Shown one piece after another: positions 7,770-15,239 of a DNA stretch of 64,000 nucleotides (positions are counted from its first letter, which is position 1; the number at the start of each line of letters is the position of its first letter). Where the stretch lies: positions 88,542-152,541 of the forward strand of contig CAJTLW010000005.1 in assembly GCA_910577515.1 (NCBI GenBank), given 5' to 3'. This DNA is from an uncultured Vampirovibrio sp. (GTDB lineage Bacteria; Cyanobacteriota; Vampirovibrionia; Gastranaerophilales; Gastranaerophilaceae). The notes below the pieces were generated by a model, which searched no databases, had not been told where the DNA came from, and worked only from the letters and a program-made list of their open reading frames with translations. Both the position numbers and the translations under genes were made by a program.

Positions 7770-8474
7770 TTATAATTCCACTATTTGATTGCAAATTTCA
7801 TTATAATGTTTATATAATGCGTAAGATTTATTTATAGCTTGTTCAAGTTCTTTCATTCTTCCATTGGCATCAGCATTATCAGAAGTAAAATTAAAGATAT
7901 AATTTGCAACTATTTCATAAATATGTTCATTATCATTTTTTGTATTAACTTTCCCGATGCCATATATACCTTTACATCCAAATTCATCGGTTAAATCAAC
8001 CGGTAAGGAAACATCAAATCCTTCATTATTTGGAAAATCAGATAATTTTTTATGGATATCTTCATTAAATAAACAAAGTCTATTTTCACCTTTATTATAA
8101 TGAAGCATGAAACTTAAAACTACACTTTTAGCTTCTTGAAGCCTAAGTTGAGCAAATGTAAATAAAATTTTTTCAACAAAATCTTTATTGCTATCATAGT
8201 CTTTTGTAAGTATTTCCATTTGTCTGGTAAGTCTATTATAACAAAGTTGAATTTCTTTTTCACCATTAGCATAAACAAGCATTGGAGAAGGCTGATTGTT
8301 TGAAACCAATGTATCATTTATTTTTATTTTTACATTTGTTGTATCTAATTTTTTAAAATCTTTTATTAAATCAGTACAATTTTTAGATATACTAAGAGCA
8401 TTTTGAAATTCTTCAATCGTATTGTAATTATACCCAGTAACAATAAAAGCTTCTTGTTTATATATTATACTCAT
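7770..8474 (-). CDS. Unknown protein, cassette gene A
   Basis: 234 residues, soluble, no recognised domain. The N-terminal half predicts alternating helix and strand (Val-Lys-Ile-Lys-Ile-Asn; Glu-Ile-Gln-Leu-Cys-Tyr). A long helix around residues 100-125 and a C-terminal helix rich in Lys, Tyr and Glu follow. It is the first gene of the MBL cassette and is preceded by 277 bp holding a terminator and a palindromic site, so it appears to have its own promoter. Nothing ties it to virion assembly. The ATG is preceded by a GTGGA-type ribosome site. Confidence 0.65.
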   Translation of the reverse strand: MSIIYKQEAFIVTGYNYNTIEEFQNALSISKNCTDLIKDFKKLDTTNVKIKINDTLVSNNQPSPMLVYANGEKEIQLCYNRLTRQMEILTKDYDSNKDFVEKILFTFAQLRLQEAKSVVLSFMLHYNKGENRLCLFNEDIHKKLSDFPNNEGFDVSLPVDLTDEFGCKGIYGIGKVNTKNDNEHIYEIVANYIFNFTSDNADANGRMKELEQAINKSYALYKHYNEICNQIVEL

Positions 8475-8590
8475 TTTTCCACACTAAATTACTTCTATTT
8501 AAGTGCAACATAGAAATAATTTATATCAGTCCTTCACACATGCATACTATTATACTAATACTTAAAATTCAAATTTTTAACATTAATTTT

Positions 8591-8605
8591 ATTACACATT
8601 GTAAT
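8591..8605. promoter_or_regulatory. Palindromic site upstream of the MBL cassette
   Basis: ATTACA-CAT-TGTAAT is a perfect 6+6 inverted repeat about 115 bp ahead of gene A. A TATAAT-like box lies between it and the gene on the minus strand (near 8550). It could be an operator for a regulator encoded elsewhere. Function is inferred only from symmetry and position. Confidence 0.35.
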
Positions 8606-8651
8606 ATATCTTATAATTTTAACATCCTCCACTTATCTTAACCTATACAAA

Positions 8652-8689
8652 GAAAAATCAGGGTGTGCCGCATGGACTTTGCGCACCCT
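8652..8689 (-). terminator. Intrinsic terminator after the HNH recombination gene
   Basis: A 9-bp stem (AGGGTGCGC pairing with the GTGCC/ACACCCT arm, one G-U pair) with a 12-nt loop is followed on the minus strand by GATTTTTC. It lies 63 bp past the stop of the 8752-9513 gene and insulates the MBL cassette from early transcription. Confidence 0.7.
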
Positions 8690-8751
8690 TTATAAGTTTA
8701 AAATCAGGAGTTAAATTTTTTCTAAAATACAGCTTTGATAGTTGTATCCAT

Positions 8752-9513
8752 CTAATAATGATATAACCATTTGTAATAGCAGCATCTACAAAATGTTTCA
8801 ATATCAAGACCGTTTAATATTGCCTTTAAGCCTTCCATAAAGTCCCTGCCGTGCATTATAGGAACGTGGCAATTGTTGCAAACAGGTATTGTAAACCAAT
8901 CAGGGTTCTTTCTTCCAAGCCCGGAACCATCTTTTATATGGTGCGCTTCCCCGCCCTTGCCTCCACAATAAATGCAGGTTAAACCCCTTTGATATCTTAA
9001 ATATGCTTCATCTTTTTCCTTAAAATCCTCCGCATAAACAGATATTTTAAAATCTTCTTCAACGTTTCTTGTCCAACAATACCTTAATTCCGGGGTTAAA
9101 ATAAAGGCTCTTTGCCCGTTTGCCCCGTTTAATATAGGCGAATACTCAATAAAATTCAGGGTTTTTGATATAAAATCGGAAGCCTCTTTTTTATTCATGC
9201 CGGATAACGTTTTGATTATTTCCCGATATTCCCCGTTTGGCAGCATCTTTTTATCAAAAACACCCGTTTCATAATAAAGCCAGGTTTTAATAATTTCAGG
9301 GGTATAATCATCAAACCCGAGCGTTTTAAAATGCAGCAAAAGCACTTTTATGATGCCGCCGAATATAAACCCTAATTGTTCTTTGCTTTTGGGCTTTTGG
9401 ATGGTTTCATAAGAAACATTCAAAATATCCCCTTGTTTATATTGCCCTAAAATATGCCCTAAAACCTTTTTAAGGTATTCTTTGTTCGATATTATAAAAT
9501 TAATTGTTTGCAA
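8752..9513 (-). CDS. Phage recombination protein with C-terminal HNH domain (DUF968/Ref-like)
   Basis: 253 residues. The N-terminal 150 residues resemble NinB/DUF968-type phage recombination domains (Lys-Ser-Lys-Glu-Gln-Leu-Gly-Phe; a Thr-Trp-Leu-Tyr-Tyr-Glu segment). The C-terminus has a zinc HNH: Cys-Ile-Tyr-Cys-Gly (about 182-186), Ala-His-His (194-196), Gly-Leu-Gly-Arg-Lys, Ile-Pro-Val-Cys-Asn-Asn-Cys-His. This arrangement matches nucleases that act with recombination functions during phage replication. It overlaps the upstream gene by 14 bp and ends at a terminator, so it closes the early operon. The domain names are family-level judgements. Confidence 0.65.
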   Translation of the reverse strand: MQTINFIISNKEYLKKVLGHILGQYKQGDILNVSYETIQKPKSKEQLGFIFGGIIKVLLLHFKTLGFDDYTPEIIKTWLYYETGVFDKKMLPNGEYREIIKTLSGMNKKEASDFISKTLNFIEYSPILNGANGQRAFILTPELRYCWTRNVEEDFKISVYAEDFKEKDEAYLRYQRGLTCIYCGGKGGEAHHIKDGSGLGRKNPDWFTIPVCNNCHVPIMHGRDFMEGLKAILNGLDIETFCRCCYYKWLYHY

Positions 9514-10102
9514 TCCTCACGGGGTTCGTAGTGCTTTTGGCAGATGCTCCCATCTGACCAACGCACCGCCTCACGGGGCTATAGTATGCTTTTTTCTTTT
9601 GCCATCTGTTCACCCCTAAATATTTTACCCCCGCTGTTGTCGGGCTTGTGGCCTCAGGATAAGTCCAAGGAATTAGCCTGCAATTTGGAATGTTTTTAAC
9701 AGGGCATAATATCGGCTTTTGTTCTAAGTAATCAATAGTGGATGCAAAAAATGTTAAAACATCATCTCCGGATAAACTTTGTTCATCAATTAAATGCTTT
9801 TTATCCCCTTGCAATTTATAGTATAAAATTCTTGCTTTTCTGCAAGGATTATTTACATCCTGCCTTTTGTTGCAATTTAGTTTATAAATTTCAATGTAGT
9901 TGAAGGATTGTTTTTTTCTTTGAAGAAAATAATCAAAATTTAAAAGTTTTTTGCCTAATGCAACTCTTAAATCATTAATGGCATTCATCCAAGATTTTAA
10001 AGCTTGTTTAAGGTTGCCTTGCGATATAATAAATTTCTCAAACTTATCAAAGGTATTTACATCCCTTGTTGAATACTTTACTCCACAGCAAACAATATCC
10101 AT
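9500..10102 (-). CDS. Unknown early prophage protein with repeat-derived C-terminus
   Basis: 200 residues, unrecognised. The first 150 residues are a basic, Cys-containing soluble domain (Ile-Val-Cys-Cys-Gly-Val-Lys-Tyr start). A GGAGG ribosome site supports the ATG. The last 25 or so residues are encoded by a hairpin repeat that also occurs at 13583-13634 outside coding DNA, so the C-terminus probably arose by read-through of an inserted element. The end overlaps the next gene. Confidence 0.55.
   Translation of the reverse strand: MDIVCCGVKYSTRDVNTFDKFEKFIISQGNLKQALKSWMNAINDLRVALGKKLLNFDYFLQRKKQSFNYIEIYKLNCNKRQDVNNPCRKARILYYKLQGDKKHLIDEQSLSGDDVLTFFASTIDYLEQKPILCPVKNIPNCRLIPWTYPEATSPTTAGVKYLGVNRWQKKKAYYSPVRRCVGQMGASAKSTTNPVRIANN
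9527..9577. repeat. Hairpin repeat, copy A (inside a coding region)
   Basis: The element begins CGTAGTGCTTT and ends ACGCACCGCCTCACGGG, around a variable centre that folds on itself (GGCAGATG...CATCTGACC). The ends themselves carry GTGC/GCAC complementarity. Copy B at 13583 keeps both ends but has a different paired centre. It resembles a REP-like or structured transcript element. Confidence 0.6.
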
Positions 10103-10525
10103 TTTATGCCTCCATGCCGGCTGATTTAGTTTTCAAAAAAGCCCCAAAACAAAAGTTTTAAGGCTTTTAACATCTGTCATACGTAAACTCTTTAAATAAA
10201 AATCAAATTAAAGAAGTGCCTTTCAGACGTAGAACATAATATACCCCCTTTGCTTAACTTAAATAATAAAAATTCCCACGCCCGAGGGTGTCTATGTCTT
10301 GGGTGGGGATAGAAGCTAGCCTAAGCCTCCAAGCATTTTTACCATAACATACTTTTCAATAAATTTGAACAATTGTTAAGCAAGGTTGTTAAAACTAAAA
10401 CCAAAAATAAGTTGACATATTCATTTTTTTAAAAGCTACCCTATATTTTAGCCTCCTTGAATTATTTATTCTCTAAGTGGTATCCAAGTTAGCATATTGC
10501 TTATACAATGTCAAATAGGGTATTG
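10103..10525. other. Intergenic block within the early region
   Basis: No convincing gene in 423 bp. It holds an A/T-rich hairpin (10135-10170, AAAAGCC...GGCTTTT with an inner AAAAC/GTTTT stem) that could terminate in either direction. It also holds the GC-rich hairpin at 10262-10309 and a minus-strand promoter-like pair near 10341-10371. It probably separates two early transcription units and may carry a small RNA. Confidence 0.4.
10262..10345 (-). ncRNA. Possible small RNA unit ending in a GC-rich terminator
   Basis: On the minus strand TTGTTC, 17 bp, TGTTAT gives a fair sigma-70 promoter. About 70 nt later CCCCACCC pairs with GGGCGTGGG (two-base bulge) and is followed by a run of T residues. 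No ORF lies between. It could be a phage small RNA or just the end of the transcript from 10526-10771. Confidence 0.3.
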
Positions 10526-10771
10526 TTAAAGGGTTTTGGCTTCATACTTTTTTTGCAGCAGTTCAAAAAGCCCTTTTCTTTTCTCTAAAGAATTCTGAAA
10601 ACAATTGCCATCCACAATTTTATATCTTAAATATAAATCCCAAATTCTTCTATAAATGGTCTGTTTAGAATAATGCAGGGCTTTTGCAATATATTCAACT
10701 TCATATCCGTTTGCAATCATTTTAGCAACTTGCACATGTTCAATAGTAAATGCACCCTTAATTCTCTTCAT
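10526..10771 (-). CDS. Small helix-turn-helix DNA-binding protein
   Basis: 81 residues. Residues 8-42 form a helix-turn-helix of the simple 'Ala-x-x-Leu-His-Tyr-Ser-Lys-Gln-Thr-Ile-Tyr-Arg-Arg' type, as in LuxR or sigma-4-like phage regulators. The rest is a basic helix. It follows a 35-aa membrane ORF by 7 bp. It may act as an early-to-late switch or as a small terminase-like regulator; position alone does not decide. Confidence 0.55.
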   Translation of the reverse strand: MKRIKGAFTIEHVQVAKMIANGYEVEYIAKALHYSKQTIYRRIWDLYLRYKIVDGNCFQNSLEKRKGLFELLQKKYEAKTL

Positions 10772-10778
10772 GCCGGTT

Positions 10779-10886
10779 TTACCCCATTAAAGCCCGAGCT
10801 ATCCATGCAATCAACTCGGCGCTCTTCCAAATCGTCATAATCAGCATAAAAAATAAAATATAATTTTGTCTTGCAATATCATTCAT
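10779..10886 (-). CDS. 35-aa single-pass membrane peptide
   Basis: A short ORF with a strong ribosome site (GAGGTG, five bases before ATG) encodes a hydrophobic helix (Tyr-Ile-Leu-Phe-Phe-Met-Leu-Ile-Met) with an amphipathic C-terminal half. It sits tightly between early genes. Tiny membrane proteins of this sort are common in phage early operons; no function can be assigned. Confidence 0.5.
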   Translation of the reverse strand: MNDIARQNYILFFMLIMTIWKSAELIAWIARALMG

Positions 10887-10950
10887 CTTTCACCTCATTA
10901 ATTATGTTTAAACAACCCCGTCAATTATTGTCGGTTCTTTATTTGGCATT

Positions 10951-11160
10951 TTATCCTTCTTTCTTGGAATTATGTATCTCTATTGCTCGGTCATATATTT
11001 TATAAGCAATATCGTACTCATCTATATTTTTTTTGTTCTTATATTGTCTTTTTAAGTCTGTTATAATGCTATATTTACTTGGGCATAACGGATGATTAAA
11101 ACATTTTGCAAGTTCTGCAGCTTCTTTTTCTATTTCTTTTTCAATATCAATTTTTGCCAT
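10951..11160 (-). CDS. Unknown 69-aa early prophage protein
   Basis: 69 residues, highly charged and helical, beginning Met-Ala-Lys-Ile-Asp-Ile-Glu-Lys-Glu. It contains a single Cys pair (Lys-Cys-Phe...Leu-Cys-Pro) but no known motif. Its spacing in the leftward early operon supports it as real. Confidence 0.5.
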   Translation of the reverse strand: MAKIDIEKEIEKEAAELAKCFNHPLCPSKYSIITDLKRQYKNKKNIDEYDIAYKIYDRAIEIHNSKKEG

Positions 11161-11205
11161 TATTTTTCCTCACTTTCTTTAAGTTTTTCAATTCTATTGC
11201 TGCTT

Positions 11206-11466
11206 CTATCTTGGTCTGAGACAATGCTTTTTACAGTATTCAAAATCTTTTATATAATTCTTGCAATACATTTTTGTATCTGTTTTATCAACAATCTCAG
11301 CACGATTGTTGCAATAAAAGGGATTATCGTCACCTACACTTTGATTTTTACAAATAAAACAATTGTAGTAGTGTCTATATCCACTTCTCCAACGACCTAT
11401 GCTTTCAATATTTATAATTTCTTTTTCACCTTCAAAAGTTTCTACTGTAATATTTTCTTTATACAT
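11206..11466 (-). CDS. Unknown Cys-rich 86-aa early prophage protein
   Basis: 86 residues with cysteines in Cys-Phe-Ile-Cys, Tyr-Cys-Asn and Tyr-Cys-Lys...Cys-Lys-Lys-His-Cys arrangements, consistent with a small zinc-binding fold. The stop codon of the upstream gene lies 2 bp away, so it is in the same operon. No homologous family is recognised. Confidence 0.5.
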   Translation of the reverse strand: MYKENITVETFEGEKEIINIESIGRWRSGYRHYYNCFICKNQSVGDDNPFYCNNRAEIVDKTDTKMYCKNYIKDFEYCKKHCLRPR

Positions 11467-11468
11467 TC

Positions 11469-11783
11469 TTATCCCCTTTTATAAACTATTTTCCCTTGCC
11501 TGTATCCGCAAACATTATGATAGAGTTCAAATAAGCTTCTTTTTTGAATATCCTCTTTATTTGTTGTTGCAAATAAAACACGCTTCTGGATTTCTCTTGT
11601 ATCCGCCGTGTATACAAGCAATTTGCCGGATGCAACATTAAAATTTACAAAAAATCTTTCATAGCATCCTATTTTTTTGTGTCTGTGGATATAGACATTG
11701 GGTCTATCGGCTGAATAAAGCATTATTCCGCTTTCTTTAATCCACTTTAAAACTTCAGCTTCCGTTATTTTATTTTGCAGCAT
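11469..11783 (-). CDS. Unknown 104-aa early prophage protein
   Basis: The ATG at 11783 has a good ribosome site (GGAAGGG), so I prefer it to the upstream TTG at 11801. The protein is basic, with a helical N-terminus and a beta-rich middle (Val-Tyr-Ile-His-Arg-His-Lys-Lys). It begins 1 bp after the preceding gene ends. No family recognised. Confidence 0.5.
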   Translation of the reverse strand: MLQNKITEAEVLKWIKESGIMLYSADRPNVYIHRHKKIGCYERFFVNFNVASGKLLVYTADTREIQKRVLFATTNKEDIQKRSLFELYHNVCGYRQGKIVYKRG

Positions 11784-11784
11784 C

Positions 11785-12048
11785 TTAATAAACCCTTCCA
11801 ATTTTTAAAATAATCGGGAAAAATGTATCAAGGTATGTGATTTCAACAAAGGTGCCTTTCGGGTAATTCAAATAATATCCCTTAGCTTCTTCATTGTTCT
11901 TTAATAGAGCCATAAAGCGCTGCTTGGCACCATTGCGTTTAATATAGAAAACAACCCTATCGCTGTTGAAACCTGCAATTTTACTTGCAATTATTCTTCC
12001 CTTAAGTGTTTTTCTTTCATATTTTTTCTTTTTAGGTTCAAAATACAT
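11785..12048 (-). CDS. Unknown 87-aa basic early prophage protein
   Basis: 87 residues, strongly basic N-terminus (Pro-Lys-Lys-Lys-Lys-Tyr-Glu-Arg-Lys) followed by a beta-rich domain. TTAGGTG precedes the ATG closely. Possibly nucleic-acid binding given charge, but no motif proves this. Confidence 0.5.
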   Translation of the reverse strand: MYFEPKKKKYERKTLKGRIIASKIAGFNSDRVVFYIKRNGAKQRFMALLKNNEEAKGYYLNYPKGTFVEITYLDTFFPIILKIGRVY

Positions 12049-12079
12049 TCACCTAACTCCTATACCGCCTGCGAAGGGC

Positions 12080-12226
12080 TTATACTTCCTCATATTCAAA
12101 GGTAAACAGGTTCCCCAGAACCTTTTCAATCCTTTTTCTTCTTAAAGCCTCTGCTTGGGCTTCTATCGGGTATTTTGCCATCTCATCAAGACATTTTTGT
12201 TCTTCTTCATAAATCCATATTTGCAT
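12080..12226 (-). CDS. Unknown 48-aa early prophage protein
   Basis: A short ORF from the ATG at 12226 to TAA at 12080, with TAAGGAG upstream at slightly long spacing. It is a charged amphipathic helix (Glu-Glu-Glu-Gln-Lys-Cys; Glu-Ala-Leu-Arg-Arg-Lys-Arg). It lies just downstream of the DUF6291-like gene, in the same direction. Confidence 0.45.
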   Translation of the reverse strand: MQIWIYEEEQKCLDEMAKYPIEAQAEALRRKRIEKVLGNLFTFEYEEV

Positions 12227-12256
12227 TTTTAAAATAAAACTCCTTATTTGTTATCA

Positions 12257-13210
12257 TTACTGGTTTTCGGGCTGTTCATAATCATTTTCGCTAAAGCCGT
12301 ATTTATTGATTAAATCTCTTGCTATTTTTGATTTTCCCCGCCAAAATGCAGGCAGGTTTTTAAGCCAGCTTAAGGCTTCATCCTTTGAAAAATTTGAAGG
12401 ACTTACGCTGTTTTTTGCTATTTGTCTGTTTTTTTCTAAATATTCCTGTGTTTTAGTAACATCCGGGGTTGTTTTTGGCTGGGCTTTGTATTTTTGAATA
12501 TTTGCCCTTGCGTATTCAACAAGGCTTTTAGCCGGAAAATGCGTCTTTTCGTTTTTATTAAAAACGGTTAAAATCCAATCATCCGTGCATTTTAGAATTC
12601 CAGCTTCATTTTTTAAATTTTCGCTTAAGGAAATAAAGCAGTTTTCAATATGTTCATCCGGGATTTTACCTTTCACCCGTTTCAAGAAGAAAGAAAAAAG
12701 ACTGCCTTCCTCCCCCTTAACCCCCTCTATAGGAAGGGGGTCATTATCAATATCATTTTCATTATCATTATCTGTATCATTATCGGCTTTTTTGGGTTTT
12801 TGATTTAACCGTTCGGTTTTTTCGGTTTTCAAATTAACCGTTTGGTTATTTGGGTTTTCAAAATAACCGTTCGGTTTTTTGGGTTTATTTGAGTTTTGTT
12901 CGGTTTCATCTAAAACCATTCGGTTATTTTTAGAACTGTCCGCATTTTCTCTGGATGGTCTGCCTCCCTTTAAACCGTTTTGAGAGTTTTTAACACATCT
13001 TTTATCATAAGCATCCTTATCTCTATCAATTGCAGCTTTAATAAATTTAAAAGCCATATTTAAAACGGGGCTTAATTCAATGCTCACGCTTCCTGTCATA
13101 TCATATTCAAGAATTGCATCAAAAATTTTCCCTTTGTCTTCAAAGGATAAATCTCTCAGATGCTCGTAAAAATCGTGGTATACAAGCACCGCTTTCTTTT
13201 CTTTTGCCAT
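12257..13210 (-). CDS. DUF6291-like phage replication-region protein
   Basis: 317 residues. The N-terminal 85 residues match the DUF6291 pattern (Phe-Tyr-Glu-His-Leu...Leu-Ser-Phe-Glu-Asp-Lys-Gly; Phe-Lys-Phe-Ile-Lys-Ala-Ala-Ile-Asp-Arg-Asp), ending in a basic Lys-Gly-Gly-Arg-Pro box. A low-complexity linker rich in Asn, Lys, Pro and Asp follows (about 90-165). The C-terminal domain is helical (Leu-Ser-Trp-Leu-Lys-Asn-Leu-Pro). Such proteins occupy the replisome-organiser position in Gram-positive and gut phages, so a role in loading replication proteins is likely but inferred. Confidence 0.65.
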   Translation of the reverse strand: MAKEKKAVLVYHDFYEHLRDLSFEDKGKIFDAILEYDMTGSVSIELSPVLNMAFKFIKAAIDRDKDAYDKRCVKNSQNGLKGGRPSRENADSSKNNRMVLDETEQNSNKPKKPNGYFENPNNQTVNLKTEKTERLNQKPKKADNDTDNDNENDIDNDPLPIEGVKGEEGSLFSFFLKRVKGKIPDEHIENCFISLSENLKNEAGILKCTDDWILTVFNKNEKTHFPAKSLVEYARANIQKYKAQPKTTPDVTKTQEYLEKNRQIAKNSVSPSNFSKDEALSWLKNLPAFWRGKSKIARDLINKYGFSENDYEQPENQ

Positions 13211-13301
13211 AATATTTTTCTATCCTATTCTTGCTCCTCGCGTTTAACGGGCGCGCTTCCTTGTTCCTCACAAGGTCGCTATCGCCCTCAGCTGTGGTGC
13301 G

Positions 13302-13562
13302 CTATCTTAAGGGGTCTTGATAAGTGTTTGACCCGGAGTTTTGAACTCTCGCGTTTGAAGAATTCACATTTTCTTCTTTTAGAGTTGCAAAAATTGAATA
13401 ATCCGGCGCCTCGGGGCTTGATTTACTTGAAACTTTGCACATCATAAAGTAATAATTGCCGCTTACAATTAAAGGTGCCGCTTCTTTTTTAATACTTAAA
13501 CTTTGGTAAGTTGTTCCCTTTTGACTGGTTTTATTCCAACCGTTGCCGATTTCTAAAGCCAT
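13302..13562 (-). CDS. Unknown 86-aa prophage protein
   Basis: I start the gene at the ATG at 13562, which follows AAAGGG; the longer frame to 13652 would run back through hairpin repeat B. The protein is small, polar and beta-rich (Thr-Tyr-Gln-Ser-Leu-Ser-Ile; Tyr-Tyr-Phe-Met-Met-Cys-Lys), with a Ser/Asn-rich tail. It vaguely resembles DUF736-type single-strand-binding-like phage proteins; that is a guess. Confidence 0.5.
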   Translation of the reverse strand: MALEIGNGWNKTSQKGTTYQSLSIKKEAAPLIVSGNYYFMMCKVSSKSSPEAPDYSIFATLKEENVNSSNARVQNSGSNTYQDPLR

Positions 13563-13582
13563 AATTTTTTCCCTTTCTGTTT

Positions 13583-13634
13583 CGTAGTGCTTTAAAGGAA
13601 AATTTGTCATTTCCCTTACGCACCGGCTCACGCG
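13583..13634. repeat. Hairpin repeat, copy B
   Basis: Shares CGTAGTGCTTT and TACGCACCG-x-CTCACG with copy A at 9527-9577, but the paired centre differs (AAAGGAAA...TTTCCCTT). It lies in the leader of the 86-aa gene, so it may act on the transcript. Conserved ends with co-varying middles suggest selection on structure. Confidence 0.6.
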
Positions 13635-13635
13635 T

Positions 13636-13767
13636 TTAAAGTATGTAAACAAAGGCGCAAAACAAATAAAATATTATTGCGCCTGATATGAATTTAAACC
13701 CCGCTTTTATTAAATCAAGCGGTGTCATTATTCCTAAAGATTTTAGATAATTTAAAACTATTCCCAT
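13636..13767 (-). CDS. 43-aa membrane peptide
   Basis: A clear AAAGGAGA ribosome site precedes an ATG at 13767. The 43-residue product has one hydrophobic helix near the C-terminus (Phe-Ile-Ser-Gly-Ala-Ile-Ile-Phe-Tyr-Leu-Phe) after a short amphipathic start. It lies in the early operon with the other small ORFs. Function unknown; a small hydrophobic peptide of this kind could affect the host membrane, which is speculation. Confidence 0.55.
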   Translation of the reverse strand: MGIVLNYLKSLGIMTPLDLIKAGFKFISGAIIFYLFCAFVYIL

Positions 13768-13906
13768 GCCGGGACTTTCTCCTTTAAATTTTTATTAAAA
13801 AACCTTTTTAATTAAAAAAATATGCCGGATAAAAAGTGAAAAAATCCGGCATAAAGTATCACTAGATTAGTTTAAGGATAAATTTATACCGATTTTAAGC
13901 TGTTCA

Positions 13907-14641
13907 TCAATCATCCCCGAGGTATTTTTCCCCATCTTCTTCTTCAACCTCAATAATCGGAATTTCGTTGTAATAAACATTTATTAAAAACTGTTCAAAA
14001 GAGCCTAAAATGCCAAGCTTTAGCCTTTTTGTTAAATCTTTTGAATATTTGCCATCCTCATAAATTGATGTAATTTTGAATTTTTTAAATTCTCTATCAA
14101 TGCTTTGCAATTGGATTTCATAAGTGTAATTACCATAATCAGTTTCAAAGTCTTCATTTGTTGAAAGAAGGATTTTGTACCATTTTGAATACGTTAAACC
14201 GGGTGTATTATCGGTAATTTTCCAATTGGCATATTTATCGCAATATTCATCATCGTCCATCTCTTTAACGTATTCTGTATATTTTGAAATCAATTCATCA
14301 AGGGTAAATTCAAGGTTTTCGGGCTTGATATATAAATCCTTAAATTCTTTTAAAACCTTATCTGCAAGCTCTTTATTCTGCTCTTTTTCAATAATATTAG
14401 CTATTTGCTTTATAATTTTATTTGTATACCCCTTAAAATCTAATATTGATAATGAGGTGCTGATTTCTGTTTCAATCTTATTTTTAAGAATTTTTTGTAT
14501 CTCCCAATTTGAAACGGAATGAGCAATTGCATTTAAAAGCTCTTTTTCAACAGTATCTTCAATCTTTTTTTGAATTTCGCTGTTGTCAATCATTGAAGCC
14601 ACTTTTTCATTTACGATATTTTGAATATCTAATCCCGCCAT
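13907..14641 (-). CDS. Unknown 244-aa early prophage protein
   Basis: The N-terminal 120 residues are a long helical or coiled-coil region (many Ile/Lys/Glu: Ile-Gln-Lys-Lys-Ile-Glu-Asp-Thr-Val-Glu-Lys). The C-terminal half is acidic and beta-rich, with an acidic tail (Val-Glu-Glu-Glu-Asp-Gly-Glu). No known domain is recognised. It is among the first genes transcribed leftward after the regulator. Confidence 0.55.
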   Translation of the reverse strand: MAGLDIQNIVNEKVASMIDNSEIQKKIEDTVEKELLNAIAHSVSNWEIQKILKNKIETEISTSLSILDFKGYTNKIIKQIANIIEKEQNKELADKVLKEFKDLYIKPENLEFTLDELISKYTEYVKEMDDDEYCDKYANWKITDNTPGLTYSKWYKILLSTNEDFETDYGNYTYEIQLQSIDREFKKFKITSIYEDGKYSKDLTKRLKLGILGSFEQFLINVYYNEIPIIEVEEEDGEKYLGDD

Positions 14642-14679
14642 TTTCTACTCCTTTTTCTATAAAATCGCATTATATTTTG

Positions 14680-14862
14680 TTAACCCTTAAGGGCTGCATT
14701 TTTATAAACCCTTTGTTTCGCTAAATCTTTTGCCATCATAGTGAATAATTTTGCAGCTTGGCTCCAGTCTTCAGGTTCATCCGCAAAAGAAACCTTGTAT
14801 TCAATGGGCTTTTCCCCTTGTGTATAAAGGGTATAGATTTTCTTTTCCTTTTTACCTCTCAT
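14680..14862 (-). CDS. Unknown 60-aa early prophage protein
   Basis: I use the ATG at 14862, which overlaps the upstream TGA in an ATGA junction and has GGGGGA upstream, instead of the longer frame from 14892. The protein begins Met-Arg-Gly-Lys-Lys-Glu-Lys-Lys and is basic, with an Ala/Lys helix at the end. Probably a small accessory or DNA-binding factor; no family match. Confidence 0.5.
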   Translation of the reverse strand: MRGKKEKKIYTLYTQGEKPIEYKVSFADEPEDWSQAAKLFTMMAKDLAKQRVYKNAALKG

Positions 14863-15044
14863 ACCAGTAAATCCCCCGCCGTTCTTCTGCATCTACGGTA
14901 ATTTTCAATATCATTTTCTGTAAATTTATATCCCCTTCCTCTGCGCTCACCAACAAGCTCACCCATTTTAATTGCCTTATATATGCTTTGCCTGCATATT
15001 AAAAGAATTTTTGTTAAATCTTTTGTTGTGTATGACTTCTCCAT
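14859..15044 (-). CDS. Excisionase-like helix-turn-helix protein
   Basis: 61 residues from the ATG at 15044 (AAAGGA upstream). The sequence Thr-Lys-Asp-Leu...Arg-Gln-Ser-Ile-Tyr-Lys-Ala-Ile-Lys-Met-Gly-Glu-Leu is the winged HTH_17/MerR-like fold of excisionases and Cox-type regulators. It is the first leftward gene from the repressor control region, facing the CI-like gene, so it may serve as the anti-repressor/excisionase of this prophage. Confidence 0.65.
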   Translation of the reverse strand: MEKSYTTKDLTKILLICRQSIYKAIKMGELVGERRGRGYKFTENDIENYRRCRRTAGDLLV

Positions 15045-15164
15045 ATCCCTGCTTCCTTTTTGTAAATTTTTCATTACAAATTAAGCCCCTTATTGGTGCT
15101 TTAACTCACTCATGTGTTATTATTTTGTTAAATAAAGTTAATTTAAGTTATCCAATGAAATGAT

Positions 15165-15204
15165 TGTATAGTTTTACCAACAAAAATGCAAGTAACACTA
15201 TACA
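15165..15204. promoter_or_regulatory. Operator-like inverted repeat between divergent prophage promoters
   Basis: TGTATAGTTTTAC and GTAACACTATACA form 13-bp inverted arms with one mismatch around a 14-bp spacer. The site sits between the leftward excisionase-like operon and the rightward CI-like gene at 15240, where a lambda-type repressor would bind. It is the likely target of the 97-aa repressor. Confidence 0.6.
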
Positions 15205-15239
15205 TATTTTACAAAACTTCATTTATTTAGAGTAGGAAA

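Noticed and set aside
10908..10949. 13-codon ORF with a good ribosome site
   Set aside because: Too short to support without expression data; overlaps the end of the 69-aa gene's translation signal.
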